This document shows positions 45,516-54,391 of a stretch of DNA of 64,000 nucleotides, one piece after another. Every line of letters starts with the position of its first letter. The first letter of the stretch is position 1. The notes under the pieces were generated by a model. That model saw only the letters and a program-made list of their open reading frames with translations. It made no database searches and had not been told where the DNA came from. Made by a program: the position numbers and the translations under genes. Location: contig NZ_CP109430.1 in NCBI RefSeq assembly GCF_036250735.1, positions 8,184,001 to 8,248,000 of the forward strand. Reading direction: 5' to 3'. Source of the DNA: Streptosporangium sp. NBC_01495. GTDB taxonomy: Bacteria > Actinomycetota > Actinomycetes > Streptosporangiales > Streptosporangiaceae.

Positions 45516-46319
45516 TCAGAGGGAGAGTTTCCGCTCGACCGCGGCGCCCACGATGGTCGGGCCCGGCTGGGCCGCGTCGGTGGGCGCCCCGAAGTCGGCC
45601 ACGATGCAGGTGATGTTGTCGGGGCCGCCACCCCGGTTGGCCAGGTCGATGAGCCAGCGGGCGGCCTCGTCGGGGTCGGAGATCTCCGTCAGCGTGTTGA
45701 ACAGGGTCTCGGGACCGACCACGGCGGTCAGGCCGTCGGAGCAGAGCAGGTAGCGGTCCTCGGGGTAGGCCTCGCGCAGCGACAGGTCCAGCTCGCCGTC
45801 GCCGGTGCCCTCGAGGACCCGCAGCACCATCGACCGGCGCGGGTGCTCGGCGGCCTGCTCCGGGGTGATCCGCCCCTCGTCCACCAGCGACTGGACCAGG
45901 GTGTGGTCGTGGGTGATCTGGTAGAGGGCGCCGTCGCGCAGCATGTAGGCCCGGGAGTCTCCCACGTGGGCCAGGGCGAAGGTGGCGCCGTCCCAGAGCA
46001 TGGCGGTCAACGTGGTGCCCATGCCGCGGAGCGTGGGATCCTGCTCGCTCATGTCGCGCAACGTGTGGTTCACGTCCCTGGCGGCACCCTTGAGCGCGGC
46101 GAGCAGGTCGACACCGTCGGCGGGCAGGGTGTCGTCCAGCTTCGCCATGGCTGTGACGGCAAGTGAGCTGGCGACCTCTCCACCCGCATGACCACCCATG
46201 CCGTCGGCTATGGCAAGCAGGCGCGCGCTCGCGTAACCCGAATCCTCGTTCGCCTCACGGCGGACACCCACGTCGGAGCGGGCCGCGTAGCGCAGTGCAA
46301 GTGGTTGGTTCAGTGCCAT
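45516..46319 (-). CDS. PP2C-type Ser/Thr protein phosphatase (second)
   Basis: A 267-residue soluble phosphatase, a clear paralogue of the one at 34212. Metal-binding motifs are intact: DVGVRREANEDSGYASA, AIADGMGGHAGGEVASS, RGMGTTLTAMLWDG, AHVGDSRAYMLRDG, LLCSDGLTAVV and GGGPDNITCIVADFG. It starts at ATG 46319, diverging from the methylase-kinase pair at 46404 across only 84 bases. The kinase at 48397 is the natural candidate for antagonistic control, but the specific pairing is inference. The last 15 residues are variable. Confidence 0.93.
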   Translation of the reverse strand: MALNQPLALRYAARSDVGVRREANEDSGYASARLLAIADGMGGHAGGEVASSLAVTAMAKLDDTLPADGVDLLAALKGAARDVNHTLRDMSEQDPTLRGMGTTLTAMLWDGATFALAHVGDSRAYMLRDGALYQITHDHTLVQSLVDEGRITPEQAAEHPRRSMVLRVLEGTGDGELDLSLREAYPEDRYLLCSDGLTAVVGPETLFNTLTEISDPDEAARWLIDLANRGGGPDNITCIVADFGAPTDAAQPGPTIVGAAVERKLSL

Positions 46320-46403
46320 GAGGGCAGTAAATCATTGGTTGAAGCACTTCACAAGCAAAGTCGTTGTAGACCGTTGCGGCACAGTCAACTACTGTGGCCC
46401 ACC

Positions 46404-48371
46404 ATGGAGGAGAGCCAGGAGATCACCGTGAACGCGGGCGACATCGCCAGGCTCGCCGGGGTCGGCAGGGCTGCGGTGAGCAACTGGCGCCGCCGCCACG
46501 AGGACTTTCCCCAGCCGGTGGGCGGCACCACCTCCAGCCCGCTGTTCTCCCTGCCCGAGATCGCCGTGTGGCTGCGCGCGAACGGCAAGTCGTTCGAGGT
46601 CTCGCTCGGCGACCTGGTCTGGCAGCGGATGCGCACCTCGGTCGACGACCTCAGGCTGGGCGGACTGGTGGCCAAGGTCGGCGCGTTCCTGCTGTTTCTG
46701 CGCCGCGAGCCCACCGCCTGGCGTGATCATGGTACGAAGTCTCTCACCCGCGTGGCCGAGGTGACGACGGATCTCCCCGGCTCCGCCGATCTCCGCCTGG
46801 ACGACCTGGCCCTCGTCCGGCTGGTCGCGGAACTGGCCGCCGAACGCGGCCCGCTGGAGGTCTTCGAGTTCCTGTTCGAGCGCTACGTCGAGGCCCACTC
46901 CCGCCAGCTCCCGGTCACCAGGGACGACGTGGCCGCCCTGATGGTCCGGCTGGCGGCCGGGGACGGGGGCGTCGTCCTCGACCCCGCGTGCGGCGTCGGG
47001 ACGCTGCTGCTGGGCGCGGACTCCTGGGCCGGGCAGCGGGGAGGCGCGGCGACGGGCCCGGAGGCGGGTCCCCGGGCGGGCCGGAGGACCGTCCTGATGG
47101 GGCAGGAGATCAACGAGACGAACGCGCTGCTCACCGCCGTACGGGTGCTGCTGCGCGGAGCCGAGGCGCGGATCGTCGCCGGCGACTCCCTGCGCGAGGA
47201 CCACCTGGCCGGTGAGCCCGCCGACGCCGTGGTCTGCGATCCGCCGTTCAACGAGCGGGTCTGGGGACACGAGGAGCTCGCCGGTGACCCGCGCTGGGAG
47301 TACGGGCTGCCGCCGCGCGGGGAGTCGGAGCTGGCCTGGGTGCAGCACTGCCTGGCCCGCGTGCGGCCGGGCGGCCTGGTGGCGATCCTGATGCCCACCG
47401 CCGCCGCCAGCCGCCGTCCCGGCAAGCGGATCCGCGGCAACCTGCTCCGGGCGGGGGCGCTGCGGGCCGTGGTGACGCTGGCGCCCGGTGGCCCCGACCT
47501 GTGGATGCTCCGCAGGCCCGACGGCGGGCGTCCCCCGTCCCAGCTGCTGGTGGTGGACGCCGGCGAGGACCTGTCGATCGTGGAGCCCGCCTGGCGCGCG
47601 TACGCGGAGAACCCCGAGGCCGAGCTGTCCGGCGAGAGCCGGACGGTGCGGATCATCGACCTGCTCGACGACGAGGTCGACCTCGCCCCGTCCAGGCACC
47701 GCCCGCAGCACGGCGGCCTCGACTTCCTGCGCGACTTCACCGACGCACTGGCCAGGTTCAAGGAGACCTCGGCCCTGCTGTCGGACGCCACCCCCGCCCT
47801 CCAGTTGCTCGCCGAGCGGCAGGACCTGCCGACCACCACGGTCGGCGAGCTGGCCAAGGCCGGACTGATCACGATCCTGCAGGCGCCGGCGAGGATGTCC
47901 GCCGACGAGGGCCCGCTCCCGGTGCTGACCGCCGACGACACCGCGGCGGGCACGCCGCCCTCGGGCCGCACCACCCTCGACCCGGCCCTGGTCATGATCA
48001 GGCCGGGCGACGTGGTGACCACCGTGCTGGGCGCGGTCAGGGTGATCACCCAGAGTGGCGCGGCGCTCGGCCCGCAGCTCACGCTCTACCGGGTCGACCC
48101 GCAGCGGCTCGACTCCGGGTTCCTCGCCGGTTTCCTGCGCTCGGCCGACGCGGCCAGGATCCATCCCAGCTCCAGCCGCCTCGACGTGCGACGGGCGCGG
48201 GTGCCCATGCTGCCGCTGTCCGACCAGCGGCTGTACGGTACGGCCTTCCGTGAGCTGTTCGAGCTGGAGGACAGACTGCGCGAAACGCGGACGCTGGGGG
48301 AAACGCTGATCCGGCTAGGCTTTGACGGACTGGTCGACGGTCATCTCCGGCCGTGCGACCAAGGGGCTTGA
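46404..48371 (+). CDS. Orphan N-6 adenine DNA methylase-like protein with N-terminal HTH
   Basis: A 655-residue protein. Residues 1-65 form a small helix-turn-helix (NAGDIARLAGVGRAAVSNWR) that reads like an AlpA/MerR-type DNA reader. The SAM-dependent domain begins near 190: motif I VLDPACGVGTLLLGAD and the catalytic motif CDPPFNERVWG (DPPF, the Type I style D/N-PP-Y/F). The C-terminal region (GLITILQAPARMSADEGPLP, VMIRPGDVVTTVLGAVRV) resembles a Type I specificity-like half. No restriction subunit is adjacent, so it is an orphan, or a regulatory relative. ATG 46404 has no ribosome site; in-frame GTG 46428 with AGGAGA upstream is an alternative start. Confidence 0.78.
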   Translation: MEESQEITVNAGDIARLAGVGRAAVSNWRRRHEDFPQPVGGTTSSPLFSLPEIAVWLRANGKSFEVSLGDLVWQRMRTSVDDLRLGGLVAKVGAFLLFLRREPTAWRDHGTKSLTRVAEVTTDLPGSADLRLDDLALVRLVAELAAERGPLEVFEFLFERYVEAHSRQLPVTRDDVAALMVRLAAGDGGVVLDPACGVGTLLLGADSWAGQRGGAATGPEAGPRAGRRTVLMGQEINETNALLTAVRVLLRGAEARIVAGDSLREDHLAGEPADAVVCDPPFNERVWGHEELAGDPRWEYGLPPRGESELAWVQHCLARVRPGGLVAILMPTAAASRRPGKRIRGNLLRAGALRAVVTLAPGGPDLWMLRRPDGGRPPSQLLVVDAGEDLSIVEPAWRAYAENPEAELSGESRTVRIIDLLDDEVDLAPSRHRPQHGGLDFLRDFTDALARFKETSALLSDATPALQLLAERQDLPTTTVGELAKAGLITILQAPARMSADEGPLPVLTADDTAAGTPPSGRTTLDPALVMIRPGDVVTTVLGAVRVITQSGAALGPQLTLYRVDPQRLDSGFLAGFLRSADAARIHPSSSRLDVRRARVPMLPLSDQRLYGTAFRELFELEDRLRETRTLGETLIRLGFDGLVDGHLRPCDQGA

Positions 48372-48396
48372 TGCCCGCAGGTCCATGGGAGGGTCG

Positions 48397-49290
48397 ATGG
48401 TCATCGGCGACCGATACGTGCTCGACGACCTCCCGCTCGGCCAGGGAGGCATGGGGGCCGTCTACGGCGGCCACGACAAGCATCTCGACCGCAGGGTGGC
48501 CGTCAAGTTCCTGAAGTTCCTCACCGGCCCCGACGAGGAGCTGAAGCGGCGTTTCCTGCGCGAGGCCCGCATCCTGGCCAGGCTGGAGCACCCCGGCGCT
48601 CCGGTCCTGTACGACTTCGGCACCTTCGACCAGCGGCTGTTCCAGGTGATGCAGTTCATCGAGGGCGTCACCGTGGCCGACGTGGTCAGCGAACACGGCC
48701 CGCTCCCGGTGCCCTGGGCCGCGGCGATCGCCGCCCAGGCCTGCGCGGTGCTGACGGCCGCCCACGCGCTGTCCATCTACCATCGCGACCTGAAGCCGAC
48801 CAATCTGATGCTCTGCCCCGACGGGAGCGTGAAGGTCCTCGACTTCGGCCTGGCCGTGCTGCGCGAGTCCGGCTCGACCCAGTTCACCCGGGTGGGCCAG
48901 ATCCTCGGCACCCCGTCGTACATGGCCCCCGAGCAGATCCAGCGCGGACTGTCCGGCCCCCGCAGCGACCTCTACGCCCTCGGGTGCGTGATCCACGAGA
49001 TGCTGACGGGCCGCCAGCTGTTCACCGGCCCCACCGAGTACGCCGTGTTCGAGCGCCAGGTGAAGGAACGCCCGGCGGAGGTGCCCGGGGTGCCGGACGA
49101 GCTGAACCGTCTGGTCGCCGAACTGCTCGAGAAGGACCCCGACAACCGTCCCTCGGGCGCCGACGTCCTCTACGAGCGGCTGCAGCCCTTCGCGGTGGAC
49201 CTGCCGATGCTTCCCGGCTTCCTGCACCCGTCGTCGGTGCCGAGCCCGGGGCGGATGTACGCGCGGATGGTCGGCCGGGTTCTGGGCTGA
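48397..49290 (+). CDS. Ser/Thr protein kinase, short cytosolic form
   Basis: A 297-residue Hanks-type kinase. Subdomains are intact: P-loop LGQGGMGAVYGGHDK, the VAIK-type Lys in RVAVKFLKF, catalytic loop IYHRDLKPTNLM, DFG in VLDFGLAVL and activation-segment end LGTPSYMAPEQIQRG. The usual transmembrane helix and PASTA repeats are missing, so it should be soluble. ATG 48397 follows GGGAGG by four bases. It starts 26 bases after the methylase stop and is likely co-transcribed with it, with the divergent PP2C phosphatase close by. A kinase-methylase pairing recalls PglW/PglX, but the other Pgl components are absent. Confidence 0.92.
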   Translation: MVIGDRYVLDDLPLGQGGMGAVYGGHDKHLDRRVAVKFLKFLTGPDEELKRRFLREARILARLEHPGAPVLYDFGTFDQRLFQVMQFIEGVTVADVVSEHGPLPVPWAAAIAAQACAVLTAAHALSIYHRDLKPTNLMLCPDGSVKVLDFGLAVLRESGSTQFTRVGQILGTPSYMAPEQIQRGLSGPRSDLYALGCVIHEMLTGRQLFTGPTEYAVFERQVKERPAEVPGVPDELNRLVAELLEKDPDNRPSGADVLYERLQPFAVDLPMLPGFLHPSSVPSPGRMYARMVGRVLG

Positions 49291-49392
49291 CGGATTCGCG
49301 GCGCCTGTGGCGCCGTCGGGCGTCACCGGGCATCTCCGGATGGGGTTGGGTATTGCCGCGCGGCCCCTCGGCCGGACCCCCGTCGCGGGTTC

Positions 49393-50133
49393 CTATCGGT
49401 CGGCGGTCGCCCTGCCGGCCTCCGGCGTCTCACGGCCGAGGTCCGGATGCTCGGCGTCCGCGGTGTGCCCGCCCTGCTCGTCCTGCTCGTCTTGTGCGCT
49501 CTGTCCGTCCTGTCCGTCCTGTCCGTCCTGTCCGTCCTGTCCGTCCTGTCCGTCCTGGGCGTCCTGGGCGTCCTGGGCGTCCTGGGTTGTCCGCGTGTCC
49601 CGGGTGGCCGCGGCGGCGGCGAAGGTCTCGATCTCGCGGGCGGCCCACTCGGCCCACTCCTGCTGCATGACGCTGGCGCGCAGACCCCACTCCAGGGCGA
49701 GCCGCCCGTAGATGGAGATCTGTTCGGGGCCCTCGGTCAGCGGGCGGATCTCGCTGAGCCGCTCGTGCTGCTCGGCCGCGATGGCGCCCTGCCGGGCCAG
49801 GTAGGCACCGGCCTGGGCGGGATCGACCGTACCCAGGAAGAAGACCCGGAGCAGCATGTCGCTGCGGCGGACCTGCTCGGGCTCGACCTCGGTCAGCCAG
49901 TGGCGCAGCTCGGCCAGGCCCGGCTCCGTCAGCGCGTACTCCTTGCGACCTCGCGGCCCCTCGGCGACGACCTCGATCAGCCCGGCGGCGGCGAGGCGGC
50001 CGAGCTCACCGTAGAGCTGGCTCTGGGTGGCGGCCCAGACGTTGTCGAGGGAGATCTCGAACAGCTTCATCAGGTCGTAGCCACTCGCCGGACCTTCGTA
50101 GAGCAGACCCAGGAGCGCGTGTCGGAGGCTCAT
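49393..50133 (-). CDS. PadR family regulator with Gln-Asp-Gly tandem-repeat tail
   Basis: A 246-residue repressor. The N-terminal winged helix is typical (SLRHALLGLLYEGPASGYDL, SQLYGELGRLAAAGLIEVVA, KEYALTEPGLAELRHWL) and the C-terminal dimerisation domain (LRVFFLGTVDPAQAGAYLAR) runs to about residue 175. Residues 180-215 are a repeat of QDA then QDG triplets, followed by an acidic tail; this is unusual for PadR. It diverges from the carotenoid oxygenase gene, and two identical palindromes lie in the shared gap. It probably represses that gene and itself; the effector may be a carotenoid product or another lipophile. Confidence 0.9.
   Translation of the reverse strand: MSLRHALLGLLYEGPASGYDLMKLFEISLDNVWAATQSQLYGELGRLAAAGLIEVVAEGPRGRKEYALTEPGLAELRHWLTEVEPEQVRRSDMLLRVFFLGTVDPAQAGAYLARQGAIAAEQHERLSEIRPLTEGPEQISIYGRLALEWGLRASVMQQEWAEWAAREIETFAAAAATRDTRTTQDAQDAQDAQDGQDGQDGQDGQDGQDGQSAQDEQDEQGGHTADAEHPDLGRETPEAGRATADR
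49501..49585. repeat. 9-bp tandem repeat inside the PadR gene
   Basis: Six perfect TGTCCGTCC units are followed by three related GGGCGTCCT units, encoding six QDG and three QDA triplets on the minus strand. The perfect copies suggest recent slippage; the reading frame is kept. Confidence 0.92.
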
Positions 50134-50155
50134 GACGGCATCCTACATTCCGCTA

Positions 50156-50195
50156 TTGACATGTCATTTATGGAAGTTCTACCTTTGACATGTCA
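50156..50195. promoter_or_regulatory. Two identical palindromic operators between PadR and carotenoid oxygenase
   Basis: TTGACATGTCA occurs at 50156-50166 and again at 50185-50195, 29 bases apart. TGACATGTCA within each is a perfect palindrome, and each also carries a consensus TTGACA -35. With TACCTT (50180-50185) as -10, spacing from the first -35 is 18. Binding of PadR dimers there would block the oxygenase promoter. Both halves face the divergent genes at 50133 and 50219. Confidence 0.6.
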
Positions 50196-50218
50196 CTAGT
50201 GGAATATGAGGAGGAGCC

Positions 50219-51544
50219 ATGACCCCGTCCTACCTGCAGGGCGATCTCGCGCCCGTTCCCGACGAGACCGACGCCCACGACCTCTCGGTCGACGGGGTTC
50301 TCCCCACCGAGCTGACCGGGCGTTACTTCCGCAACGGTCCCAACCCGCTGCCGGGTCAGAACCCGGGGCACTGGTTCGCCGGTCACGGCATGCTCCACGG
50401 CGTCCGCCTGCGCGACGGCCGCGCCGAGTGGTACCGCAACCGGTGGACGCGGACCACCTCGTTCACCGACGACGCCCCGTTCCTCACCGACTCCGGCGAG
50501 CGCGACCTGGCCGCCGTCACCGCCAACACCAGCGTGATCCGGCACTCCGAACGGATCCTCGCGCTGGTCGAGAGCGGCCTGCCGTACGAGATCGGCCCCG
50601 AGCTGGACACGATCGGCTCCTGCGACTTCGGCGGCAGGCTCACCACGGCCATGACCGCCCACCCCAAGGAGGACCCGCGCACCGGGGAGCTGCTGTTCTT
50701 CGGCTACGGCTTCGCCCCTCCGTACCTCACCTACCACCGCCTGTCGGCCGGCGGCGAGCTGGTCGAGAGCCGGCAGGTCGAGGTCCCCGGGCCGACCATG
50801 ATGCACGACTTCGCGATCACCGAGAACCACGTGGTCTGGCTGGACCTGCCGGTGCTCTTCGACATGGAGGTGGCCATGGAGCGTCGCGGCCTCCCCTATC
50901 GCTGGGACGACGCCTACGGCGCCCGGCTCGGCGTCATGGGCCGGGCCGACGGGCGGGTGCGCTGGTTCGATGTGGACCCGTGTTACGTCTTCCACGTCGG
51001 CAACGCCCACGAGGACGCCTCGGGCCGGGTGGTCCTCGACGCGATCCGCTACACGCCGCAGAGCTTCCGGAACGTGTGGGAAAGGATCAGCGGCGGCACG
51101 GGCGGGGCTCCCGGCCCCTCCGCCTCGGGAAACCTCCGGCTGGGGGCGAGCCTGCACCGGTGGACGCTCGACCCGGAGAGCGGCCTCGCGAAGGACGAGC
51201 GCCTCGACGACCGCGCGACCGAATTCCCCACGGTCAACCCGACACGAACCGGGCTCCCCAGCCGCTACCTGTACACCGTGGCCCACAACACGATCGTCAA
51301 GTACGACACGGACACCGGCGCGAGCGACGTCAGGGAGACCGGCGGCGCGACGGGCGAGGCCGTGTTCGTCCCCGCGGGAAACGCGCGTGCCGAGGACGAC
51401 GGCTGGCTGATGTCAATCGTCACGGCGGGGGACGACTCGTCGCTGTGGGTGCTGGACGCCGGCACGCTGGAGTCCGTGGCGACGGTACGGCTGCCGCGCC
51501 GGGTGCCCGCGGGCTTCCACGGCTCCTGGTTCGCCGACACTTGA
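50219..51544 (+). CDS. Carotenoid cleavage oxygenase (RPE65/CCO family)
   Basis: A 441-residue non-haem iron dioxygenase expected to cut a carotenoid or apocarotenoid double bond. The four iron-binding His can be placed: TAMTAHPKED, MMHDFAITENHVVWLD, VFHVGNAHED and VPAGFHGSWF near the C-terminus. The opening (GRYFRNGPNPLPGQNPGHWF, AGHGMLHGVRLRDGRAEWYR) is typical of the seven-bladed propeller. GGAGGAG (50209-50215) is close to the ATG at 50219. It is controlled by the divergent PadR, judging from the twin operators. No crt biosynthesis genes occur in the window, so the substrate source is unknown. Confidence 0.93.
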   Translation: MTPSYLQGDLAPVPDETDAHDLSVDGVLPTELTGRYFRNGPNPLPGQNPGHWFAGHGMLHGVRLRDGRAEWYRNRWTRTTSFTDDAPFLTDSGERDLAAVTANTSVIRHSERILALVESGLPYEIGPELDTIGSCDFGGRLTTAMTAHPKEDPRTGELLFFGYGFAPPYLTYHRLSAGGELVESRQVEVPGPTMMHDFAITENHVVWLDLPVLFDMEVAMERRGLPYRWDDAYGARLGVMGRADGRVRWFDVDPCYVFHVGNAHEDASGRVVLDAIRYTPQSFRNVWERISGGTGGAPGPSASGNLRLGASLHRWTLDPESGLAKDERLDDRATEFPTVNPTRTGLPSRYLYTVAHNTIVKYDTDTGASDVRETGGATGEAVFVPAGNARAEDDGWLMSIVTAGDDSSLWVLDAGTLESVATVRLPRRVPAGFHGSWFADT

Positions 51545-51637
51545 CCCCGCGGGGACAGGGACCCCGGCCGGGTGGGACCGGCTCCACCGGACGAGTCCGA
51601 CGGGTTCGCGCGGTTCGCGGAACCAGGCAGGCCGGGA

Positions 51638-52255
51638 CTAGCGGACTATCGGCCTGCGGCACACGTACGCCACCCCGGGAGGCAGGTTCCGCCAGACGGG
51701 CCCGGTGGTCAGCACCTCGTCGAAGGCCGCCCGCAGCCGCAGGCGCAGGGCCCTGGCCCCGGCGAGCGGCAGGGCGGACAGGTAGGTGACGGTCGTGAAC
51801 GCCCCGGACGGCGCGAGCGCCCGGCCGACGCCCGCCAGGATCCGTTCCTGCTGCTCGCCGGGGAACAGCGACCAGGGCAGCGTGCTGACGACCGCGTCCA
51901 CCCGGTCGACCCCGGCGCCGGCCAGGAGCGCGCCGAGGTCGGCGGCGTCGCCCTCGATCGTCTCCATCCAGGGTTTCGTCCGGCGCAGGTGCGCGGCCAT
52001 GCCGGGGTCGATCTCCACCGCCAGCTGGCGGGATCCCGGGGCCAGCCGCGCCCGGATGGCCTCGCTGATCGGGCCGGTGCCGGCCCCCAGTTCCACGACC
52101 ACCGACGGGCCAAGCGCGGGGACCACCGCGCTGAGCGCCCTGCCCAGCGCCGGGGAACTCGGGGCGATCGCGCCCACCACGCGCTGCCTGCGCACCGCGG
52201 CCGTCAGGAATGTCCGCAGGTCCGCGGGTGCCGCCGTCTTGTTCATGGCTCCCAT
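51638..52255 (-). CDS. Small SAM-dependent methyltransferase (PmtA/KsgA-like)
   Basis: A 205-residue methyltransferase. The SAM-binding motif is VVELGAGTGPISEAI, preceded by VVGAIAPSSPALGRALSAVV and followed by LAVEIDPGMAAHL and DAVVSTLPWSLFPGEQQERI, the latter being like the motif IV region of PmtA-type phospholipid N-methyltransferases. It likely methylates a lipid headgroup or small molecule; KsgA-like rRNA dimethylases share the fold, but the S-T-L-P motif fits the PmtA side better. The start is ambiguous (ATG 52255 or 52246), with no strong ribosome site. It diverges from the sensor kinase at 52380. Confidence 0.82.
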   Translation of the reverse strand: MGAMNKTAAPADLRTFLTAAVRRQRVVGAIAPSSPALGRALSAVVPALGPSVVVELGAGTGPISEAIRARLAPGSRQLAVEIDPGMAAHLRRTKPWMETIEGDAADLGALLAGAGVDRVDAVVSTLPWSLFPGEQQERILAGVGRALAPSGAFTTVTYLSALPLAGARALRLRLRAAFDEVLTTGPVWRNLPPGVAYVCRRPIVR

Positions 52256-52379
52256 CAGACCGCCAAGGGGGCACGGCCCGCAGGGCGCCGGAGCCTAGTC
52301 TTCCGGGTATACCTGGCCATACCTCCGAAGTAGGTCAGGCCCGGTGGAGGCACACCCGCACGGGCCGTACTGTCGGTTG

Positions 52380-53657
52380 ATGCGATCGCGGGCGGCCTGG
52401 CAGGCACTCACCCGACGGAACCTGCTCGCCACGTGGTGGCCGTGGCGCTCGGTGGCGTACCTGCTGACGAGCGTCCTCGTCGGCGCGGTCACGCTCGTGG
52501 TGGTCCTGGTCTGCCTGGCCGTCGGCGCGGTGCTGACGCTGGTGGTGGTGGGCATCCCGTTCATGGTGGCGCTGGGGTTCAGCGGGATACCGGTCGCCGC
52601 GCTGGAGCGCCGCCGCCTGCGGATCATCGACTCGGAGCCGGTGGAGTCGCCCCACCACGAGCCCGACCGGCCGGGTCTGCGCGCGTGGGTGCGGTTGCGT
52701 TTCGGCGAGCAGGCCACCTGGCGGGAGCTGGCCTACACCGGCCTGCTGGTCACCGTGCTCTGGCCGATGGAGCTGATCGCCCTGGTGTACGGGATCGCCG
52801 GACCGGTGCTGGCCATGTGCGCGCCCCTCGTCCTGCGGGAGGCCGGTGAGGCGAGGCTGCTCAAGTTCTGGCTGATCGACAGCTACCCCGAGGCGTTCCT
52901 CGTGACGCTGCTCGGGGCCGTCCTGCTCGTGCTGTTCACGTACCCGCTGACGGCGCTCGCGGTGCTGCACGGGCTGGTGGCCCGCGCGCTGCTCGGCCCC
53001 CGGCAGAGCGACGAGGCCAGGCGGGTCGTCGAGCTCACCCGGTCCAGGTCCCGGCTGGTCTCGGCCTTCGAGGCCGAACGCCGCAGGATCGAGCGGGACC
53101 TGCACGACGGCGCCCAGCAGCGGCTGGTCTCGCTGACCATGACGCTCGGCCTCGCCAAGCTCACCCGGGGGGACGAGACGGCCGAGCTCGTCGGCAGGGC
53201 GCACGAGCAGGCGAAGCTCGCGCTGGCCGAGATCCGCGACCTGATCAGGGGAATCCACCCGCAGATCCTCACCGACCGGGGACTGCCCGCCGCCGTCGCC
53301 GACGTCGCCGATCGCTCCCCCGTGCCCGTGGAGGTCACCGTGACGCTGCCCGCGCGGCTGCCCGAGGTGGTGGAGGCCACCGCGTACTTCGTGGTGTGCG
53401 AGGCGCTGGCGAACGTGGCCCGGCACAGCGGGGCCCGGCGGGCCACGGTCACCGGACGGATGGACGGCGCCCGCCTCGTCGTGGAGATCGGCGACGACGG
53501 CGTGGGCGGCGCCGCCGCGGCGGAGGGGAGCGGGCTCGCCGGGCTGGCGGACCGCGTCTCGGTCGTCGACGGCAGACTCGTACTTTCCAGCCCGGCCGGT
53601 GGGCCGACCCTGCTACGCGTGGAGATCCCGTGCACTCCGATCGTTCCCTCAAGGTAG
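52380..53657 (+). CDS. Two-component sensor histidine kinase (HisKA_3/DesK-like)
   Basis: A 425-residue membrane kinase. Hydrophobic helices at about 25-70 and 120-190 (SVAYLLTSVLVGAVTLVVVL, LVTLLGAVLLVLFTYPL) form a putative sensor domain. The H-box is FEAERRRIERDLHDGAQQRL, the phosphorylated His being in DLHDG; the HATPase part includes FVVCEALANVARHSGARRAT and VEIGDDGVGGAAA. ATG 52380 has no ribosome site but TACTGT (52369-52374) five bases upstream fits a leaderless transcript. The response regulator overlaps its 3' end. The signal is unknown. Confidence 0.92.
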   Translation: MRSRAAWQALTRRNLLATWWPWRSVAYLLTSVLVGAVTLVVVLVCLAVGAVLTLVVVGIPFMVALGFSGIPVAALERRRLRIIDSEPVESPHHEPDRPGLRAWVRLRFGEQATWRELAYTGLLVTVLWPMELIALVYGIAGPVLAMCAPLVLREAGEARLLKFWLIDSYPEAFLVTLLGAVLLVLFTYPLTALAVLHGLVARALLGPRQSDEARRVVELTRSRSRLVSAFEAERRRIERDLHDGAQQRLVSLTMTLGLAKLTRGDETAELVGRAHEQAKLALAEIRDLIRGIHPQILTDRGLPAAVADVADRSPVPVEVTVTLPARLPEVVEATAYFVVCEALANVARHSGARRATVTGRMDGARLVVEIGDDGVGGAAAAEGSGLAGLADRVSVVDGRLVLSSPAGGPTLLRVEIPCTPIVPSR

Positions 53658-54289
53658 TCCTCGCCGAGGACGGCGTGCTGCTCCGCGCGGGGCTGGCCGA
53701 GCTGCTCGCCCGGTTCGGGCACCGGGTGGCGGCCACGGCCGGTGACGCCGTGGGGCTCGTGGAGGCGGTGCGCGAGCACGCCCCCGACATCGTCGTGACC
53801 GACGTGCGGATGCCGCCCGGCTTCACCGACGAGGGCCTCAGGGCCGCGGTCGCGCTCCGCGCGGCGGACCCGCGCCTGCCCGTGCTGGTGCTGAGCCAGT
53901 ACGTCGAGCAGACCTACGCGGCCGAGCTGCTGGACTCCGGTGACGGCACCGGGGTCGGCTACCTGCTCAAGGACCGGGTCGGCGACGTGGAGGAGTTCGT
54001 CGACGCGCTGTGCGACGTGGCCGACGGCGGGACGATCGTGGACCCCGAGGTGGTCAGGCAACTGCTGCGCCGCCGCCGCGATCCGCTGGAGCGGCTGTCC
54101 CCCCGCGAGCGGGAGGTGCTGGCCCTGATGGCCGAGGGCCGGTCCAACGCGGCGATCGCCAGGGCCCTGGTGGTGTCGGAGGCCGCGGTCGGCAAGCACA
54201 TCGGCAACATCCTCACCAAACTCGACCTGCCACCGGCCGAGAACGACCATCGCCGGGTGCTGGCGGTGGTGACGTACCTGCGGGGCTGA
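53630..54289 (+). CDS. Two-component response regulator (NarL/LuxR type)
   Basis: A 219-residue regulator partnered with the kinase at 52380; the genes overlap by 28 bases. The receiver domain has LKVVLAEDGVLLRAGLAELL, the phospho-accepting Asp in DIVVTDVRMPPG and the conserved Lys in YLLKDRVGD. The LuxR-type HTH is LSPREREVLALMAEGRSNAA through VGKHIGNILTKLDL. GTG 53630 follows GGAGAT closely, a weak but serviceable site that implies coupling to the kinase. The target operon cannot be read off. Confidence 0.93.
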   Translation: MHSDRSLKVVLAEDGVLLRAGLAELLARFGHRVAATAGDAVGLVEAVREHAPDIVVTDVRMPPGFTDEGLRAAVALRAADPRLPVLVLSQYVEQTYAAELLDSGDGTGVGYLLKDRVGDVEEFVDALCDVADGGTIVDPEVVRQLLRRRRDPLERLSPREREVLALMAEGRSNAAIARALVVSEAAVGKHIGNILTKLDLPPAENDHRRVLAVVTYLRG

Positions 54290-54391
54290 ACGATCTTCAC
54301 CGATCGGCCACACATGGTCACAAATCGTGAGATTCAGACATGCATCTCAAAGGACTACATATCCCTATAACGATTGTGTATGCTCTCGCCC

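Noticed and set aside
46404..49290. Complete Pgl phage-resistance system
   Set aside because: Only a methylase-like protein and a short kinase are present; PglY and PglZ are missing and the kinase lacks PglW features.
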